NCBI RefSeq assembly: GCF_004798705.1 | Contig: NZ_CP039290.1 | Coordinates: 868,001 to 932,000 of the forward strand | DNA from: Arthrobacter sp. PAMC25564 | GTDB taxonomy: Bacteria; Actinomycetota; Actinomycetes; Actinomycetales; Micrococcaceae | Direction: 5' to 3' | DNA length: 64,000 nucleotides | In this document: positions 35,930-45,934 of the stretch, one piece after another | Numbering within the stretch: position 1 is the stretch's first letter | How the letters are laid out: each line of letters opens with the position of its first letter | Notes under the pieces: model-generated | Told to the model about the DNA's origin: nothing | Database searches by the model: none | What the model saw: the letters and a program-made list of their open reading frames with translations, nothing else | Program-made: the position numbers and the translations under genes

Positions 35930-37402
35930 ATGTCCCGCTCCGCCGTGTCCTCTGCCGACGCCATCAGCGCCCGGCTCCGGGACCTCGAACTCCTCATCAA
36001 GGGACCAGCCTGGGCGCTCACCCGCTCCGCGCCCTGGGTGATCGCAGTGCTTCAAGCCTCCTTCACCCGCATCAGGCCGCAGCTGCCGCTGGAACAGTTC
36101 CACGCCGACGTCGACGCCTTCCTCGAGCAGCTCCGCCGCCAAGGCCCCGGCACGGCAGAGCAACAGGGCGGCCCCGCCGGCGGCGCGCCCTCAGGGAAGA
36201 AATATGCGGACGAGTGGACCCGGAAGAACTTCCTGACGCGCCGTAACCAGTCCGGCCAGATCGTCTACGAAGTCACCGAGCCCGCGGCCCGCGTCCTCGC
36301 ATTCCTCGACAGCCTCTCCAGCGAACGTTCCACCCTCAACGGCTCCCGGCTCGGCACGCTGCTGGGCGACGTCGAGAAGCTCGCCAACGAGACCAACCCG
36401 GACCAGAGCGCCCGGCTGGAGGCCCTCGAGGAGGAGATCGGTGAACGGCGCCAGCTGATCGAGGACATCAGTTCCGGCGACTTTGACGGCCTGCTCGACG
36501 ACGACGAGGCGGTGGAAGCGGCCGGCAACATCCTGGATCTCGCGGCCAGCCTGCCCGCCGACTACAAGAAGATGCGTGACCGGATCGAGGAACTCGTGGG
36601 GGAGCTCCGCAACCAGATCATCGAGGAATCCCTCAGCAAGGGCGCCACCATGGCCCAGGTCCTGGAGGCGGACAAGCGGCTCCGGCAGAGCCCCGAGGGC
36701 AGGACCTTCCGCTCCTTCACCGCGTTCCTGGAGGATCCGCAGCAGCAGCTGAGGTTCCGGTCCGCGATCGGCGAGGTGCTCAGCCGGCAGTTCGCGGACG
36801 AGCTCAGCCAGGACGAACGCGAGACCCTCAAGAACCTCGTGGCCGAACTCCGCACCCAGCACAGCCAGATCCAGCGGATCTACGGCAAGCTCAGCGAAAG
36901 CCTGAACACCTACGTCCAGAGCGACGATTTCCGCCAGTCGGTACGGCTCCGCAAGGTCCTGCGCGAGGCCGAGCAGGCCATCCGGTCCCTGCCGTACGAG
37001 CGCGAACGCCCGGGCCTGGTCCGCGGCCCGGTACTGTTCAATGCCGGCTTCGAATCCCTCGCGATGGTCAAGCTCTTCGACCCGGACGAGTTCGCGGCCC
37101 CGCCCAAACTCGCGGACCCGATCGCCTTCAGTGACTCGGACCGCGCGCGCTCGCCGCGAACCGGCAAGGCCAGGCCGGAGCTCATCCGTGCCGCGGTGGC
37201 GGGAGCCTCCTCCCTTTCCGAGGCCTGGAACCAGCTCCCGGTCGAGGAGCGCCATATCAACTCGATCCGCGCCCTGCTCTCCCACGCCCTCCACGACGGT
37301 GCAGGCTTCGACCGCGAAGCCTGGGAGCCCATCGACTTCGAACAGATAGACGGCACCACCCGCAGGGCATACCTGCCGGTGGTTACGCTCAAGAAAGATT
37401 GA
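35930..37402 (+). CDS. jetA: JetA/MksF-like protein (DUF3375), kleisin-type subunit
   Basis: A 490-residue protein of the DUF3375 family, the kleisin-like MksF/JetA subunit of bacterial SMC complexes (Wadjet/MksBEFG) that act against plasmids. [34 protein letters not shown] is the N-terminal winged-helix signature. [19 protein letters not shown] begins a coiled-coil middle, and [20 protein letters not shown] lies late. The ATG follows AAGGAGA. jetB follows two bases after the stop. Gene order A-B-C is that of Wadjet operons. Confidence 0.85.
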   Translation: MSRSAVSSADAISARLRDLELLIKGPAWALTRSAPWVIAVLQASFTRIRPQLPLEQFHADVDAFLEQLRRQGPGTAEQQGGPAGGAPSGKKYADEWTRKNFLTRRNQSGQIVYEVTEPAARVLAFLDSLSSERSTLNGSRLGTLLGDVEKLANETNPDQSARLEALEEEIGERRQLIEDISSGDFDGLLDDDEAVEAAGNILDLAASLPADYKKMRDRIEELVGELRNQIIEESLSKGATMAQVLEADKRLRQSPEGRTFRSFTAFLEDPQQQLRFRSAIGEVLSRQFADELSQDERETLKNLVAELRTQHSQIQRIYGKLSESLNTYVQSDDFRQSVRLRKVLREAEQAIRSLPYERERPGLVRGPVLFNAGFESLAMVKLFDPDEFAAPPKLADPIAFSDSDRARSPRTGKARPELIRAAVAGASSLSEAWNQLPVEERHINSIRALLSHALHDGAGFDREAWEPIDFEQIDGTTRRAYLPVVTLKKD

Positions 37403-37404
37403 CG

Positions 37405-38334
37405 ATGACTGAATTTTCGCCAGAAGCAGCGGCCGCGGAGCCTGAACACACGCACGCCGACCCGTTCACCGTGACCCCGCGGGACACCTTCGTGGACGGC
37501 GCCGCGCTGTTTCCGGGGGACACCGGCGTGCTCCCGATGAAGGTCCGCCAGGCCCTCGTGAAACTCCTCAAAGGTCCCTACGTCGACGGCGGCCGCGACG
37601 AGAAGCTCTGGACCACCCTGCTGGATAACCAGCTGATCCTGCGGAGCCGCCTGTCCGAGGTCTTCCTGACCCTCCAGCTGGATCACGAACGCAAGGTGGC
37701 CGTGCTGCGCCCGGTGGATCCCGAGGCGATCGGCGGCAGCACCCGCTCCAGCATCCTGCGCCAGCAGCGGGCCCTGAGCCGCGTCGAAACGATCGTGCTG
37801 CTCCGCCTCCGGCTCCTGCTGGACCGCCATGTCACGGCCCAGACGGACCCCACGATCACGCGCGAGGAAATCGCCGAACTCGTGGCCCACTACCAGCCGG
37901 CCGGCCAGCAGGACGCCCTGCGCGATTCCGATGTCGTCAACCGGGCCATCACCAAGCTCCTGGCCCGCCAACTCCTCCTCACCACCGGACTGGACGAGGT
38001 CTACACCATCTCCAACGCCCTCCCCCTGGCTCTCCCCTTCGAAAACATCGGAGACATCCCGGCCCAGATCGAAGCCCTCGTGGCAGCCAGCACCGACCAG
38101 GCAGGCACCGAACCGCTCCTGGAGTTGGACGTCGATGTGGCCGCGAACACCGAGGCGGATGACACAGAGGACGACGACGCCGATGCCGCCCCGGGAGTGG
38201 CATCGGGCCTGTCGGAGCCGCGCGCTGAGCTGATCGAAGATCAGCTGCGCGGCGCAGGGGCGGGGGCGGCGTCGTCGTCCACCAACGCGGCCGCGGAAGG
38301 CGACCACACTGACGAAGCGGAGGCAGCCAAGTGA
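37405..38334 (+). CDS. jetB: JetB/MksE-like protein (DUF4194)
   Basis: A 309-residue protein of the DUF4194 (MksE/JetB, KITE-type) family. The N-terminal 50 residues are polar; the conserved core is [21 protein letters not shown], then [19 protein letters not shown] and [11 protein letters not shown]. The acidic Ala/Asp/Glu-rich tail (about residues 225-309) is an addition to the core. The ATG is used; an overlapping TTG two codons earlier is possible. It is coupled to jetC by a GTGA overlap. Confidence 0.83.
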   Translation: MTEFSPEAAAAEPEHTHADPFTVTPRDTFVDGAALFPGDTGVLPMKVRQALVKLLKGPYVDGGRDEKLWTTLLDNQLILRSRLSEVFLTLQLDHERKVAVLRPVDPEAIGGSTRSSILRQQRALSRVETIVLLRLRLLLDRHVTAQTDPTITREEIAELVAHYQPAGQQDALRDSDVVNRAITKLLARQLLLTTGLDEVYTISNALPLALPFENIGDIPAQIEALVAASTDQAGTEPLLELDVDVAANTEADDTEDDDADAAPGVASGLSEPRAELIEDQLRGAGAGAASSSTNAAAEGDHTDEAEAAK

Positions 38335-41300
38335 GCATCGCAACCATGCTGCCCATCGGCGACCTCACCAACCCCGGCCAGATGCGCCTGGCCCTAGTCC
38401 AGGTGGTCAACTGGGGCACGTTCCATGGCGCCCACACGATGCACGTGGACCGCAACGGCACCCTGCTGACCGGTAACTCCGGCGTCGGCAAGTCCACGCT
38501 TTTCGACGCGATGCTGCGGGTCTTCGATGCCCGGCCGCGCTCCAACGAGGCAGCGGCCCAGCGTGCCGGCGGTGCGGTGGAGGACAAGCGGACCACGTTT
38601 ACCTACATGCGCGGCAAGGTGGGGGACAAGGCCGTCGGAGAGGGCTCGGCGAGTGCCTTCCAGCGCCCCGGCGCCACCTGGTCCGCCGTCGCACTGACCT
38701 TCGACAACGCCGCGGGCACAAGGGTGACCGTCTCGGCGCTGTTTGACCTGCCCAAAAACGGCACGGAGTCCAGCGTCGGCCGCTACTACCTGATCGACAA
38801 CAGGCCGCTGGACCTTGAGGCGCTCGAGGTCATCGCGGAGAAGCGGTTCACCAAGTCCGCCCTGGACGCGATCTTTCCCGATGCCCAGGTATTCGACGTC
38901 CACAAGGCCTTCGCCGAACGCTTCCGGCGGCTGCTCGGGATCAATTCCGACCAGGCCCTTCCGCTGCTGCGCGTGATCCAGGCCGGCAAGGGCCTGGGCG
39001 GCAGCGTCAATACCTTCTTCCGCGACCAGGTCCTGGATGCCCCCGCCACGCTGTCCGCCGCGGATGACGTAGTGGAGGAATTCAGCAACCTCATGTCCAT
39101 CCGGCAGCGCCTTGAGGACGTCCGGCAGCAGCGCGACCAGCTGGCCCCGGTCCCCGGACTGAACCGGGAATATGCCCAGTCATTGCTCGACGCGAACCGG
39201 CTGCGGGACCTCTCGGGTGGGGAATTCGAGGCCTACAAGCAGCGGCTCGCGGTCACGGTCCACGAGGAGACACTGGAACGCTACCGCGGGCTCGCGCAGG
39301 CCAAAGCCAGGGAACTCGGCGCCGAACGCGGCATCCGCGACGGCCTGGCCAAGGAATTGCGCCAGCTCGAGGCGGACTACAACAACCAGGGCGGGAATGC
39401 GATCTCCGCGATCGAGCAGTCGCTGGAGAACGCCCGGGTGGGGCTCAAGCTCCGGCAGCAGGTGGAGGAATCCGCCCGGACGGCGCTGTCCGACGCCGGC
39501 CTGGAACTTCCGTGGTCGGCGGCCGGCTGGGAGCAGGCCCATGAGCAGGCGGCGGCACGCTCGGCCGAACTGAAGGACGATTCGGAGGCGCTCAAGGAGC
39601 TGCGCTTCGAGGCGTTCGACGGTCACGCGACCAGGAAACGCGAACTTGCCGCGGCCCAGCAGGAGCTCGTCTCGCTCAAGACACGCAAGTCCCTGCTGCC
39701 GCCGTCGAGCATTGAAAACCGCAGCGCCATCGCCGCCGCCACCGGCGTCCCAGAGGAGCAGATGCCGTTCGGCGGTGAGCTGATCGACCTCGCCGAAGGC
39801 CAGGAACAGTGGCGGCCCGCCGCCGAGCGCGCACTGCGGAGCCTCGCCACGACGCTGCTGGTCCCCGGCGAGCACTTCGCCGCCGTGACCCGGTACCTCA
39901 ACGACCATTCCGTCCGCGGGGCGCTCCGCGCGGTGGACGTGTCCAAGCCGCTCGCCGGCGGAGCGCTGGCCGTCGAGGACGTGGCCGACGGCGAGCTGCT
40001 GACCAAGCTGGGTTTCCTCACCGACGCGGCCCCCCACCCGGACGCGCTGGCGGCGGCCAGTACCTGGATCCGGGAACGGATTGCCCTCGACTTCGCCTAC
40101 CCCTGTGTGGAGGACCCGGACGAGCTGGCCAGGCTGGACAAGGGCCTGAGCCTGGGCGGCGTGGTCAAGCGCAACCGCCACACGGTGGAGAAGGATGACC
40201 GTTTCACGTCCCGCCAGGACTATGTGCTCGGCTTCGACAACGCCGCCAAGCTGGAGCTCGTGGCGGCCCAGGTCGAGGACCTGCAGCAGGAACTGGCCAA
40301 GGCCGCCGAACTGGCGCAAAGCCGGGAAGAATCGCACCAGGGCATGACCCGGCAGCTCGAGGCCCTGCGCCGCGTGGCCGATGACCTGCGCCCGTGGGAG
40401 CAGGTCTCGGCCGCCGTGGCCGCGGATGAGCTCGCGAAGATCGAACAGCGGCTCAAGGATGCCCTCGCCGCCCAGGCCGACCTCGAGCCCCTGCGGGCGA
40501 ACATCGAGGCGGCCCGGCACAAACACCAGTCCAGCACCGAGGCTGCCGCCGTGCTGCAAAGCGAGTACAAGGCCCTCGACTCCCAGCTGACGGCTGCCGA
40601 TTCGCTGCTGGACGCCGCGCGCGCCCGGCTGGCGCAGTCCCCGCCGTCGGACTCCACCGTCGAAGCGCTGGAACCGTACTTCGCCGACGCCGGGGACCTC
40701 CGGGAGATGCACGAACTGGACAACCTGGCCAACCAGGTCCGCACCCGGCTCCTCGCCGAACTGCACGTGGCCGAGTCCCGCGGACAGGCCACCTCCGAGC
40801 GCCTCACCCGGATCTTCGAAGGCTTCGTCCGCGAATGGGGCACGGCGATCTCCGCGGACCACGGCACCTCGATCGGCGCCGCGGGGGAGTTCGAATCCCG
40901 CTACCACGCGATCGTCAGCGACGGGCTGCCCGCCCAGGAGGCCGAATTCCGGCAGTTCTTCAACCAGCGCACGCACGAATCCTTCAGCACGCTGCTGCAC
41001 CTGCTCGATGAGGAACGCCGCTCCATCACGAGCCGGATCCTGCCGCTGAACGGCATCCTCTCCGAGGTCAATTTCCATGAGGGCAGCTTCCTGGAACTGG
41101 ATATCAAGCAGACCCTGCCCGCCACGGCCAAGCAGTTCAAGGACGCCATCCAGGCTGCGCTCAAGGTCCGCCACAGCCGGCCGGGGAAGGCGCCGGTGCC
41201 GGCGTCCGGGCCGGGGCAGGACGACGACGCCGAGCTCACCAACCGCTACAAGTCGCTCGAAACGCTGGTGAAGCGGCTGGGTTCGCAGACCCCGGAGGAC

Positions 41301-41804
41301 CGGCGCTGGCGTGCCGAGGTGCTGGACGTCCGCGGGCACCTGTTCATCCAGTGCAAGGAGCACCGCGAGATCCAGGGCTCGAAAAAGGGCTCAGGGAAGT
41401 CCGAGGTCTTTATGCACGCGGACACCGGCTCGATGTCCGGCGGCGAGCGGCAGCGGTTCACGGCCTTCATCATGGCCGCGGCGCTGAGCTACCAGTTGGG
41501 CATTGCCGAGCAGGGCTTCACCACCTACGGCACCGTGATGATGGACGAGGCCTTCGTGCTGGCCTCGGAGGAATTCGCCGGCGCCGGCATCAAGGCGCTG
41601 CACGAATTCGGCTTCCAGCTGCTCCTGGCCGCGCCGGAGAACGTGATTGACCTATCCCGGCACCTCGGATCGGTCACGGAGATCCTCCGGGACAAGCGCA
41701 CCAACCGCTCCGGCGTCCTCACATCCCCGGTGATCGGACCGCGTCCGGGATCCGAGGGGACCTGGCGTTCCGAGGCCAACCCGGTAGACATCGTCCTCCG
41801 CTGA
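38331..41804 (+). CDS. jetC: JetC/MksB-like SMC ATPase
   Basis: An 1157-residue SMC-like ATPase of the MukB/MksB/JetC type. Walker A is GNSGVGKST at about residues 48-56. Two long coiled-coil regions (about 250-460 and 620-830, rich in Glu/Ala/Leu/Arg heptads) flank a hinge-like globular part around residues 470-600. The C-terminal ATPase half has the signature MSGGERQ and Walker B TVMMDEAF. An N-terminal [18 protein letters not shown] strand matches the family. Together with JetA and JetB it would form a loop-extruding complex. No JetD nuclease gene follows: the next gene is a convergent TetR. A GTG start overlaps the jetB stop. Confidence 0.88.
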   Translation: MSIATMLPIGDLTNPGQMRLALVQVVNWGTFHGAHTMHVDRNGTLLTGNSGVGKSTLFDAMLRVFDARPRSNEAAAQRAGGAVEDKRTTFTYMRGKVGDKAVGEGSASAFQRPGATWSAVALTFDNAAGTRVTVSALFDLPKNGTESSVGRYYLIDNRPLDLEALEVIAEKRFTKSALDAIFPDAQVFDVHKAFAERFRRLLGINSDQALPLLRVIQAGKGLGGSVNTFFRDQVLDAPATLSAADDVVEEFSNLMSIRQRLEDVRQQRDQLAPVPGLNREYAQSLLDANRLRDLSGGEFEAYKQRLAVTVHEETLERYRGLAQAKARELGAERGIRDGLAKELRQLEADYNNQGGNAISAIEQSLENARVGLKLRQQVEESARTALSDAGLELPWSAAGWEQAHEQAAARSAELKDDSEALKELRFEAFDGHATRKRELAAAQQELVSLKTRKSLLPPSSIENRSAIAAATGVPEEQMPFGGELIDLAEGQEQWRPAAERALRSLATTLLVPGEHFAAVTRYLNDHSVRGALRAVDVSKPLAGGALAVEDVADGELLTKLGFLTDAAPHPDALAAASTWIRERIALDFAYPCVEDPDELARLDKGLSLGGVVKRNRHTVEKDDRFTSRQDYVLGFDNAAKLELVAAQVEDLQQELAKAAELAQSREESHQGMTRQLEALRRVADDLRPWEQVSAAVAADELAKIEQRLKDALAAQADLEPLRANIEAARHKHQSSTEAAAVLQSEYKALDSQLTAADSLLDAARARLAQSPPSDSTVEALEPYFADAGDLREMHELDNLANQVRTRLLAELHVAESRGQATSERLTRIFEGFVREWGTAISADHGTSIGAAGEFESRYHAIVSDGLPAQEAEFRQFFNQRTHESFSTLLHLLDEERRSITSRILPLNGILSEVNFHEGSFLELDIKQTLPATAKQFKDAIQAALKVRHSRPGKAPVPASGPGQDDDAELTNRYKSLETLVKRLGSQTPEDRRWRAEVLDVRGHLFIQCKEHREIQGSKKGSGKSEVFMHADTGSMSGGERQRFTAFIMAAALSYQLGIAEQGFTTYGTVMMDEAFVLASEEFAGAGIKALHEFGFQLLLAAPENVIDLSRHLGSVTEILRDKRTNRSGVLTSPVIGPRPGSEGTWRSEANPVDIVLR

Positions 41805-41828
41805 CCCGGACGGCGCCCGCTCCGGCCC

Positions 41829-41899
41829 AAGGCAACGCGGGGTCACTCCGCGCCCATAATCCGCACCGGAATGGGCCGTAGGTGACCCCGCGTTGCCTT
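41829..41899. repeat. 71-bp imperfect palindrome, right flank of jetABC
   Basis: Arms of 29 bases around a 13-base loop (41858-41870). The outer part AAGGCAACGCGGGGTCA pairs perfectly with its partner, and GCCCAT/ATGGGC closes the loop. It shares CAACGCGGGGTCA, the inner GCCCAT and the 13-base loop length with the copy before jetA. It lies between the convergent jetC and tetR ends and could also terminate both. Confidence 0.75.
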
Positions 41900-41915
41900 G
41901 CGACGCCGGGCCTGG

Positions 41916-42482
41916 TCAGGGGCAGGCCGCCCGGCACTCGTCGATCTGGGCCTGCACGATCGCCCCGTAGCGGGCCACGACGTCGTCAAAATCCCAGCCC
42001 TCGAACAGGCCAAACGTCCGGACCGCCTCGCCGAAGCCGGTCATCAGCGCCACCACCATGGAAGCGTAGCGCCGCTCCCGGGTCGTGTCCCCGATCAGGC
42101 CGGCGATACTGGCCAGGTAAAGTTCACGCGTCCCGGCGCGGGCTGTTTCCGGGGTGGGGGAATCCTGGATGGTGAACGGGAGCATCGCCCAGGGTTCCCT
42201 GAGGCCACGCTCCCGCCTCATGAGCACCCGGAAAACCAGGTTTGCGCCGAGCTCCGCGGCCGGCACCTGCAGCTCAGTCAGGAGCGATTCGTCCGGTTGC
42301 GCTGCCGCGAACAGCTTCTCTTTTGAGCCGTACAGCTTCATCACCAGAGCGGCCGAGACGCCGGCGTCGGACGCAATGTCCCGCACTGTCACGGCACGGT
42401 AGCCGCGCGCGCCGAACAGCCTTCCGGCAGAGTCGAGGACGGCGTCGCGGCTGGACGGGATCGCGTAGCCCGGGCCTGTCAT
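41916..42482 (-). CDS. TetR family transcriptional regulator
   Basis: A 188-residue repressor. The DNA-binding helix-turn-helix is at the N-terminus: RDAVLDSAGRLFGARGYRAVTVRDIASDAGVS then LVMKLYGSKEKLF. The ligand-binding C-terminal domain ends WDFDDVVARYGAIV. The ATG overlaps the stop of the MFS gene (ATGA), so the regulator is co-translated after the transporter it most likely controls. Two inverted repeats before the MFS gene are the probable operators. A longer frame upstream is just the shadow of the MFS tail. Confidence 0.9.
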   Translation of the reverse strand: MTGPGYAIPSSRDAVLDSAGRLFGARGYRAVTVRDIASDAGVSAALVMKLYGSKEKLFAAAQPDESLLTELQVPAAELGANLVFRVLMRRERGLREPWAMLPFTIQDSPTPETARAGTRELYLASIAGLIGDTTRERRYASMVVALMTGFGEAVRTFGLFEGWDFDDVVARYGAIVQAQIDECRAACP

Positions 42483-44431
42483 GCGTCCACCAACTGCTCG
42501 GTGGGCGTGTCCAGCTCCAGATCGGCATTGACCGAGCGGTTGTCCACGGCCAGCTTCCGCGCCATCGCCTGATGGGTGAGGGGGTGAAGCATGGTGAGGA
42601 TGTAGCGGCCGGGGGCGGGCAACGGGAGCGAATACGTGCCGTCGTTCTCCGTCCTGGTGGTGGCCACATGCTCGCCGGTGGCCTGCAGCAGCGTCACAAC
42701 CGCACCTTCCAGGGGCGTGCCGGCCGCCCTGGCCACGCCGCCGAGTTGCAGCCGGTCGTGCAGATGGAAGTTCTGCCCAAGCGTGCGGCCATCGAAGTCG
42801 AACACTTCCGCCATGGGCGCCCATCCTGCCGTATTGGCCACCATCAGGTATTTGCCGGCGCCGGGCAGCGCGACCGAATAGTTTCCCTCGCTGTCCACCC
42901 GGCTCCAGTCCACCGGTTCACCGGTGGTTTGCAGCACCGTGACGACGGCGGGCGTGAGGGGGCGGTGGTCTGCCGACAGGACGCGGCCCTGCACCACGAG
43001 CTCGCTCGCGACTGGCGTCGGGACCGGAGCCCGCCGGCCGCCCACCGCCGCGGGAATGAAGACAACGGCCATGATCGAGGCCGCGGACGCGAGTGTTGCC
43101 ATCCAGAAGACATCCTGGAAAGCCTGGAAGGCCGGGAGCTGCGCGGTCCCGACGGTTATGGTGACGGACGTCAGGACAGCTGCGACGGCGGCGCTCGACG
43201 TCGAGGTTCCAATCGACCGAACCAGGCTGTTGAGGCCATTGGCCGAGGCTGTCTCGGTGATGGGCACGGCTCCCATGATGAGGGTGGGCATGGCCGCGTA
43301 CGCGATGGCCGTGCCAATGCTGACAACCGTGGAACCGATGATGACCGAGGCGATGGAATCCCAGAAGAAGACCCGCCCGACGTACCCCGCAATCATGACT
43401 GCCGCCCCGGCGATGAGGGCGGGCTGCCCTCCGAACCGCTTGATGATGCCCCCGGATACCGGAGCGAACACCACCATGGCCAGCCCCGAGGGGACCATGC
43501 ACAGGCCGGCCGTGATGACGCTCAGCTGGAACCCGTAGCCGGTGGAGGCGGGCAGCTGGAGCTGCTGCGTGGTCAGGAGCATATTGGCGAACATGGCAAA
43601 GCCGATCAGCAACGAGGCCAGGTTCGTCAGCAGCACCGGCCTGCGGGCGGAGGTGCGCAGATCCACCATCGGCTGGCCGGCCTTGAGTTCATAGGGCACC
43701 CAGACAGCCAGGAGCAGCGCAGCGGCAAGGAACAGCAGCAGCACCGGCTCGGAGCCCCAGCCCCAGGATCCTCCCTTGGAGATGGCCAGGAGCAGTGCGG
43801 CCAACGCCGCAGAGAGCACCATGGCTCCGAGGTAGTCGAACCGGCCCGGCGTCCGCACCCTGGACTCCGGAACCACCAGCACCACGGCAGCGAGCAGCAG
43901 TGAGCCTGCGCCCGCAGACACCCAGAAGATCGATTCCCAGCCCAGGCTTTCGTAAAGTATCCCGGCGAGCGGCAGCCCGAGGGCGCTGCCGATGCCCAGC
44001 GTGGCACTCATCAGCGCCACCGCCGAGCCCATTTTCTCCTTGGGCAGTTCATCGCGCATGATGCTGATTCCCACCGGAATCAGGGCCGAGGCGAAGCCCT
44101 GCATGGCCCGCCCGATGATCAGCCAAAGAAAGCTCCCGCCGACGGCCGCCAGGACGGAGCCCACCACCATGATGGCCATGCACACCACCATCATCTTCCG
44201 CTTGCCATACATGTCCGCGCTGCGGGAAACGATCGGGGTGGCAATCGCACTGGAGAGCAGCGTCGCCGTGACGAGCCAGGAGGCGTCGTCGGCGGTGACA
44301 TTAAGGATCCTCGGGAAGTCCGGCAGCAGCGGCACAACAAGGGTCTGCATCAGGGCGACAAGGGTGCCGGAAATTGCGAGGACCGCCGTGATGGTCCTTG
44401 GTGATCGGGGCAGGGTGCTTTCTCGCGTCAT
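42479..44431 (-). CDS. MFS transporter (DHA2-like) fused to two carboxypeptidase-regulatory-like domains
   Basis: A 650-residue protein. Residues 1 to about 475 form a drug:H+ antiporter-2 type transporter: ASWLVTATLLSSAIATPIVSR with the motif SADMYGKRKMM, RAMQGFASALIPVGI, and later GLCMVPSGLAMV. About 165 C-terminal residues are soluble and contain two tandem beta-sandwich units, VVQGRVLSADHRPLTPAVVTV and LGGVARAAGTPLEGAVVTL. Each has the Gly-Tyr-Leu style ending (GNYSVALPGAGKYLM, GTYSLPLPAPGRYIL) of carboxypeptidase D regulatory-like domains. This is an unusual fusion. It forms an operon with tetR; the substrate is unknown. Confidence 0.88.
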   Translation of the reverse strand: MTRESTLPRSPRTITAVLAISGTLVALMQTLVVPLLPDFPRILNVTADDASWLVTATLLSSAIATPIVSRSADMYGKRKMMVVCMAIMVVGSVLAAVGGSFLWLIIGRAMQGFASALIPVGISIMRDELPKEKMGSAVALMSATLGIGSALGLPLAGILYESLGWESIFWVSAGAGSLLLAAVVLVVPESRVRTPGRFDYLGAMVLSAALAALLLAISKGGSWGWGSEPVLLLFLAAALLLAVWVPYELKAGQPMVDLRTSARRPVLLTNLASLLIGFAMFANMLLTTQQLQLPASTGYGFQLSVITAGLCMVPSGLAMVVFAPVSGGIIKRFGGQPALIAGAAVMIAGYVGRVFFWDSIASVIIGSTVVSIGTAIAYAAMPTLIMGAVPITETASANGLNSLVRSIGTSTSSAAVAAVLTSVTITVGTAQLPAFQAFQDVFWMATLASAASIMAVVFIPAAVGGRRAPVPTPVASELVVQGRVLSADHRPLTPAVVTVLQTTGEPVDWSRVDSEGNYSVALPGAGKYLMVANTAGWAPMAEVFDFDGRTLGQNFHLHDRLQLGGVARAAGTPLEGAVVTLLQATGEHVATTRTENDGTYSLPLPAPGRYILTMLHPLTHQAMARKLAVDNRSVNADLELDTPTEQLVDA

Positions 44432-44472
44432 AGGGCTGAACTTTCCGCAGGGAGGGGCCGCTCAGCCAGGTG

Positions 44473-44488
44473 GTGAACGCGCGTTTAC
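44473..44488. promoter_or_regulatory. TetR operator candidate 1
   Basis: GTGAACGCGCGTTTAC: GTGAAC and GTTTAC around four bases, one mismatch from a perfect palindrome. It lies 42 bases upstream of the MFS start. Confidence 0.5.
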
Positions 44489-44499
44489 TCTCGTGATGA

Positions 44500-44515
44500 G
44501 TGAACCACTGTTCAC
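44500..44515. promoter_or_regulatory. TetR operator candidate 2
   Basis: GTGAACCACTGTTCAC: perfect GTGAAC/GTTCAC arms around four bases. Its centre is 27 bases from the first site, and the half-site is the same. Two copies suit paired TetR dimers. Confidence 0.55.
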
Positions 44516-44656
44516 CTGGCCGGTGCAATCGCCGGCACCATGTGTTTGCTCACTTCCTGCCCACAGGCCTCCCGGTCCTGCGGGGCGTCCGCTTAGCTCA
44601 CCTGATGGGCCCCGTGCGTTAACCCCGACGTCGGCTTGGTCGGTTAGCGTGGCGGC

Positions 44657-45505
44657 ATGGCAGAAAACCTACTGTCCCCGGGCACGGATGGGCGGCGGGT
44701 TTATGTCGCGCTGGGGGATTCCTTCACCGAGGGGGTGGGGGACCACGACCTCCGGCTGCCCAACGGGGTCAGGGGCTGGGCGGACCGGGTCGCGGAGAGG
44801 CTGGCCAAGGCCGAACCGGGCTGGGAGTACGCCAACCTCGCCGTCCGGAGCAAGAGGTTGCGCCATATCATCGACGAACAGCTGGCTCCGGCGCTTGCCA
44901 TGAAACCAACGCTGGTCACGCTCTACGCGGGCGGCAACGACATCCTGGATTTCGGCACCGACGTCGGCTCCCTGATGACGGACTACGAATCCCTTGTGCG
45001 TGCGCTCGCCGGTACCGGGGCCACGCTGGTGCTGTTCACGGGCTTCGACGTCAAGGTGTCCGCGCTGCTCGAACCGCTGAAGAAGCGCAACGCCGCCTAC
45101 AATCAGGGCGTCCGCGGGATTGCCGCCAAATACGGCGCCGTGCTCGTGGACTACTGGTGCTTTGACGCGTACTACGATCCGCGGATGTGGGATTCGGACC
45201 GCCTGCACATGTCCAAGCCGGGCCACAAATACCTCGCCGGGCAGGTCCTGGATCATCTTGGGGTGCCGCACAAGATCAAACCCCTGGAGTGGGAGCCGCC
45301 CGCCAAGCTGGGCCTCCGGGACTGGGAGCGCCGGCAGCGCCGCTGGGTGCGCGACTGGGTGCTGCCCCTCTTCGGACGAAAGCTGCGCGGCGTGACCCTC
45401 GGGGATCAACTCAGCCCGCGCTGGCCCGAACCTGTCAGGGTTCCGCGCAAGGGCGGCCTGAAGAAACTGCTCCGGGTTCCGGGACCGGGCCAGCGACCGG
45501 GCTGA
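44657..45505 (+). CDS. SGNH/GDSL-type hydrolase
   Basis: A 282-residue cytosolic hydrolase with no signal peptide. Block I is YVALGDSFTEGVGD (nucleophile Ser), AGGNDILDF carries the Asn block, and DSDRLHMSKPGH carries the Asp-His block. The C-terminal 80 residues are basic and Trp/Arg/Pro-rich (WERRQRRWVRDWVLPLFGRKL), a membrane-surface or partner-binding tail. It is a close paralogue of the SGNH gene at 46.5 kb (shared NGVRGWADRVAE, YANLA, LFTGFD, VDYW). No ribosome-binding site is visible; a TAGCGT six bases before the ATG may be a leaderless -10. Confidence 0.88.
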   Translation: MAENLLSPGTDGRRVYVALGDSFTEGVGDHDLRLPNGVRGWADRVAERLAKAEPGWEYANLAVRSKRLRHIIDEQLAPALAMKPTLVTLYAGGNDILDFGTDVGSLMTDYESLVRALAGTGATLVLFTGFDVKVSALLEPLKKRNAAYNQGVRGIAAKYGAVLVDYWCFDAYYDPRMWDSDRLHMSKPGHKYLAGQVLDHLGVPHKIKPLEWEPPAKLGLRDWERRQRRWVRDWVLPLFGRKLRGVTLGDQLSPRWPEPVRVPRKGGLKKLLRVPGPGQRPG

Positions 45506-45534
45506 GGACTGCCGGTGGCGTGGGCGCCCGCGGT

Positions 45535-45822
45535 TCAGCTGTCCAGGAGGTTTTCGTAGCCGTCGGCCACCCTGTTCGCATGGAACTCCATGACCTCGAA
45601 GTCGGCCACTCCGTTGACGTAGAACGGATCCTTGGCCAGGGCGGCGTCGAGGATGTCCCGGTCCGCGTTGGAGAGCAGCAGTGCTCCCGTGCGGGGGATC
45701 TTGCGCCCCGCGACCATGAATACCCCCTGGTCGAAGGCGTCCTGCAGCCAGGTGACGTGCGCCGGGAGGTGGAAGTCCACGATCTCTTCGGGCACCTTAT
45801 AGGTCAGGGAGACTACGTACAT
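45535..45822 (-). CDS. YciI family protein
   Basis: A 95-residue ferredoxin-like fold protein. MYVVSLTYKVPEEIVDFHLPAH opens it, with the conserved His in HLPAHVTWLQDAFDQGVFMVAG. GALLLSN and DPFYVNGVADFEVMEF follow, all typical of YciI/YCII domains, which act as dehalogenase-like or stress enzymes of uncertain substrate. It converges on the SGNH gene. Confidence 0.87.
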   Translation of the reverse strand: MYVVSLTYKVPEEIVDFHLPAHVTWLQDAFDQGVFMVAGRKIPRTGALLLSNADRDILDAALAKDPFYVNGVADFEVMEFHANRVADGYENLLDS

Positions 45823-45900
45823 ACGGTCAGCCTACCCGGAGCCTGCGACCGGCAGGGAGGAAGTTTTCCGCGGACCGGGGCGCGGACCCCGGGTGGGCGG

Positions 45901-45928
45901 TTGAACCGTCAAGCTCCGAGTCTAGAAT
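45901..45928 (+). promoter_or_regulatory. leaderless promoter of the MarR gene
   Basis: TTGAAC, 16 bases, TAGAAT, then six bases to the ATG. The transcript would start at the start codon, and no ribosome-binding site is present. Confidence 0.5.
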
Positions 45929-45934
45929 GTAGCC

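Noticed and set aside
39180..41363. 727-codon frame on the minus strand of jetC
   Set aside because: Antisense shadow of a high-GC gene; it is composed of the usual Gly/Arg/Leu-rich mirror sequence and lacks any motif.
41829..41899. Remaining part of a JetD gene between jetC and tetR
   Set aside because: The gap is only 111 bases and is filled by the palindrome.
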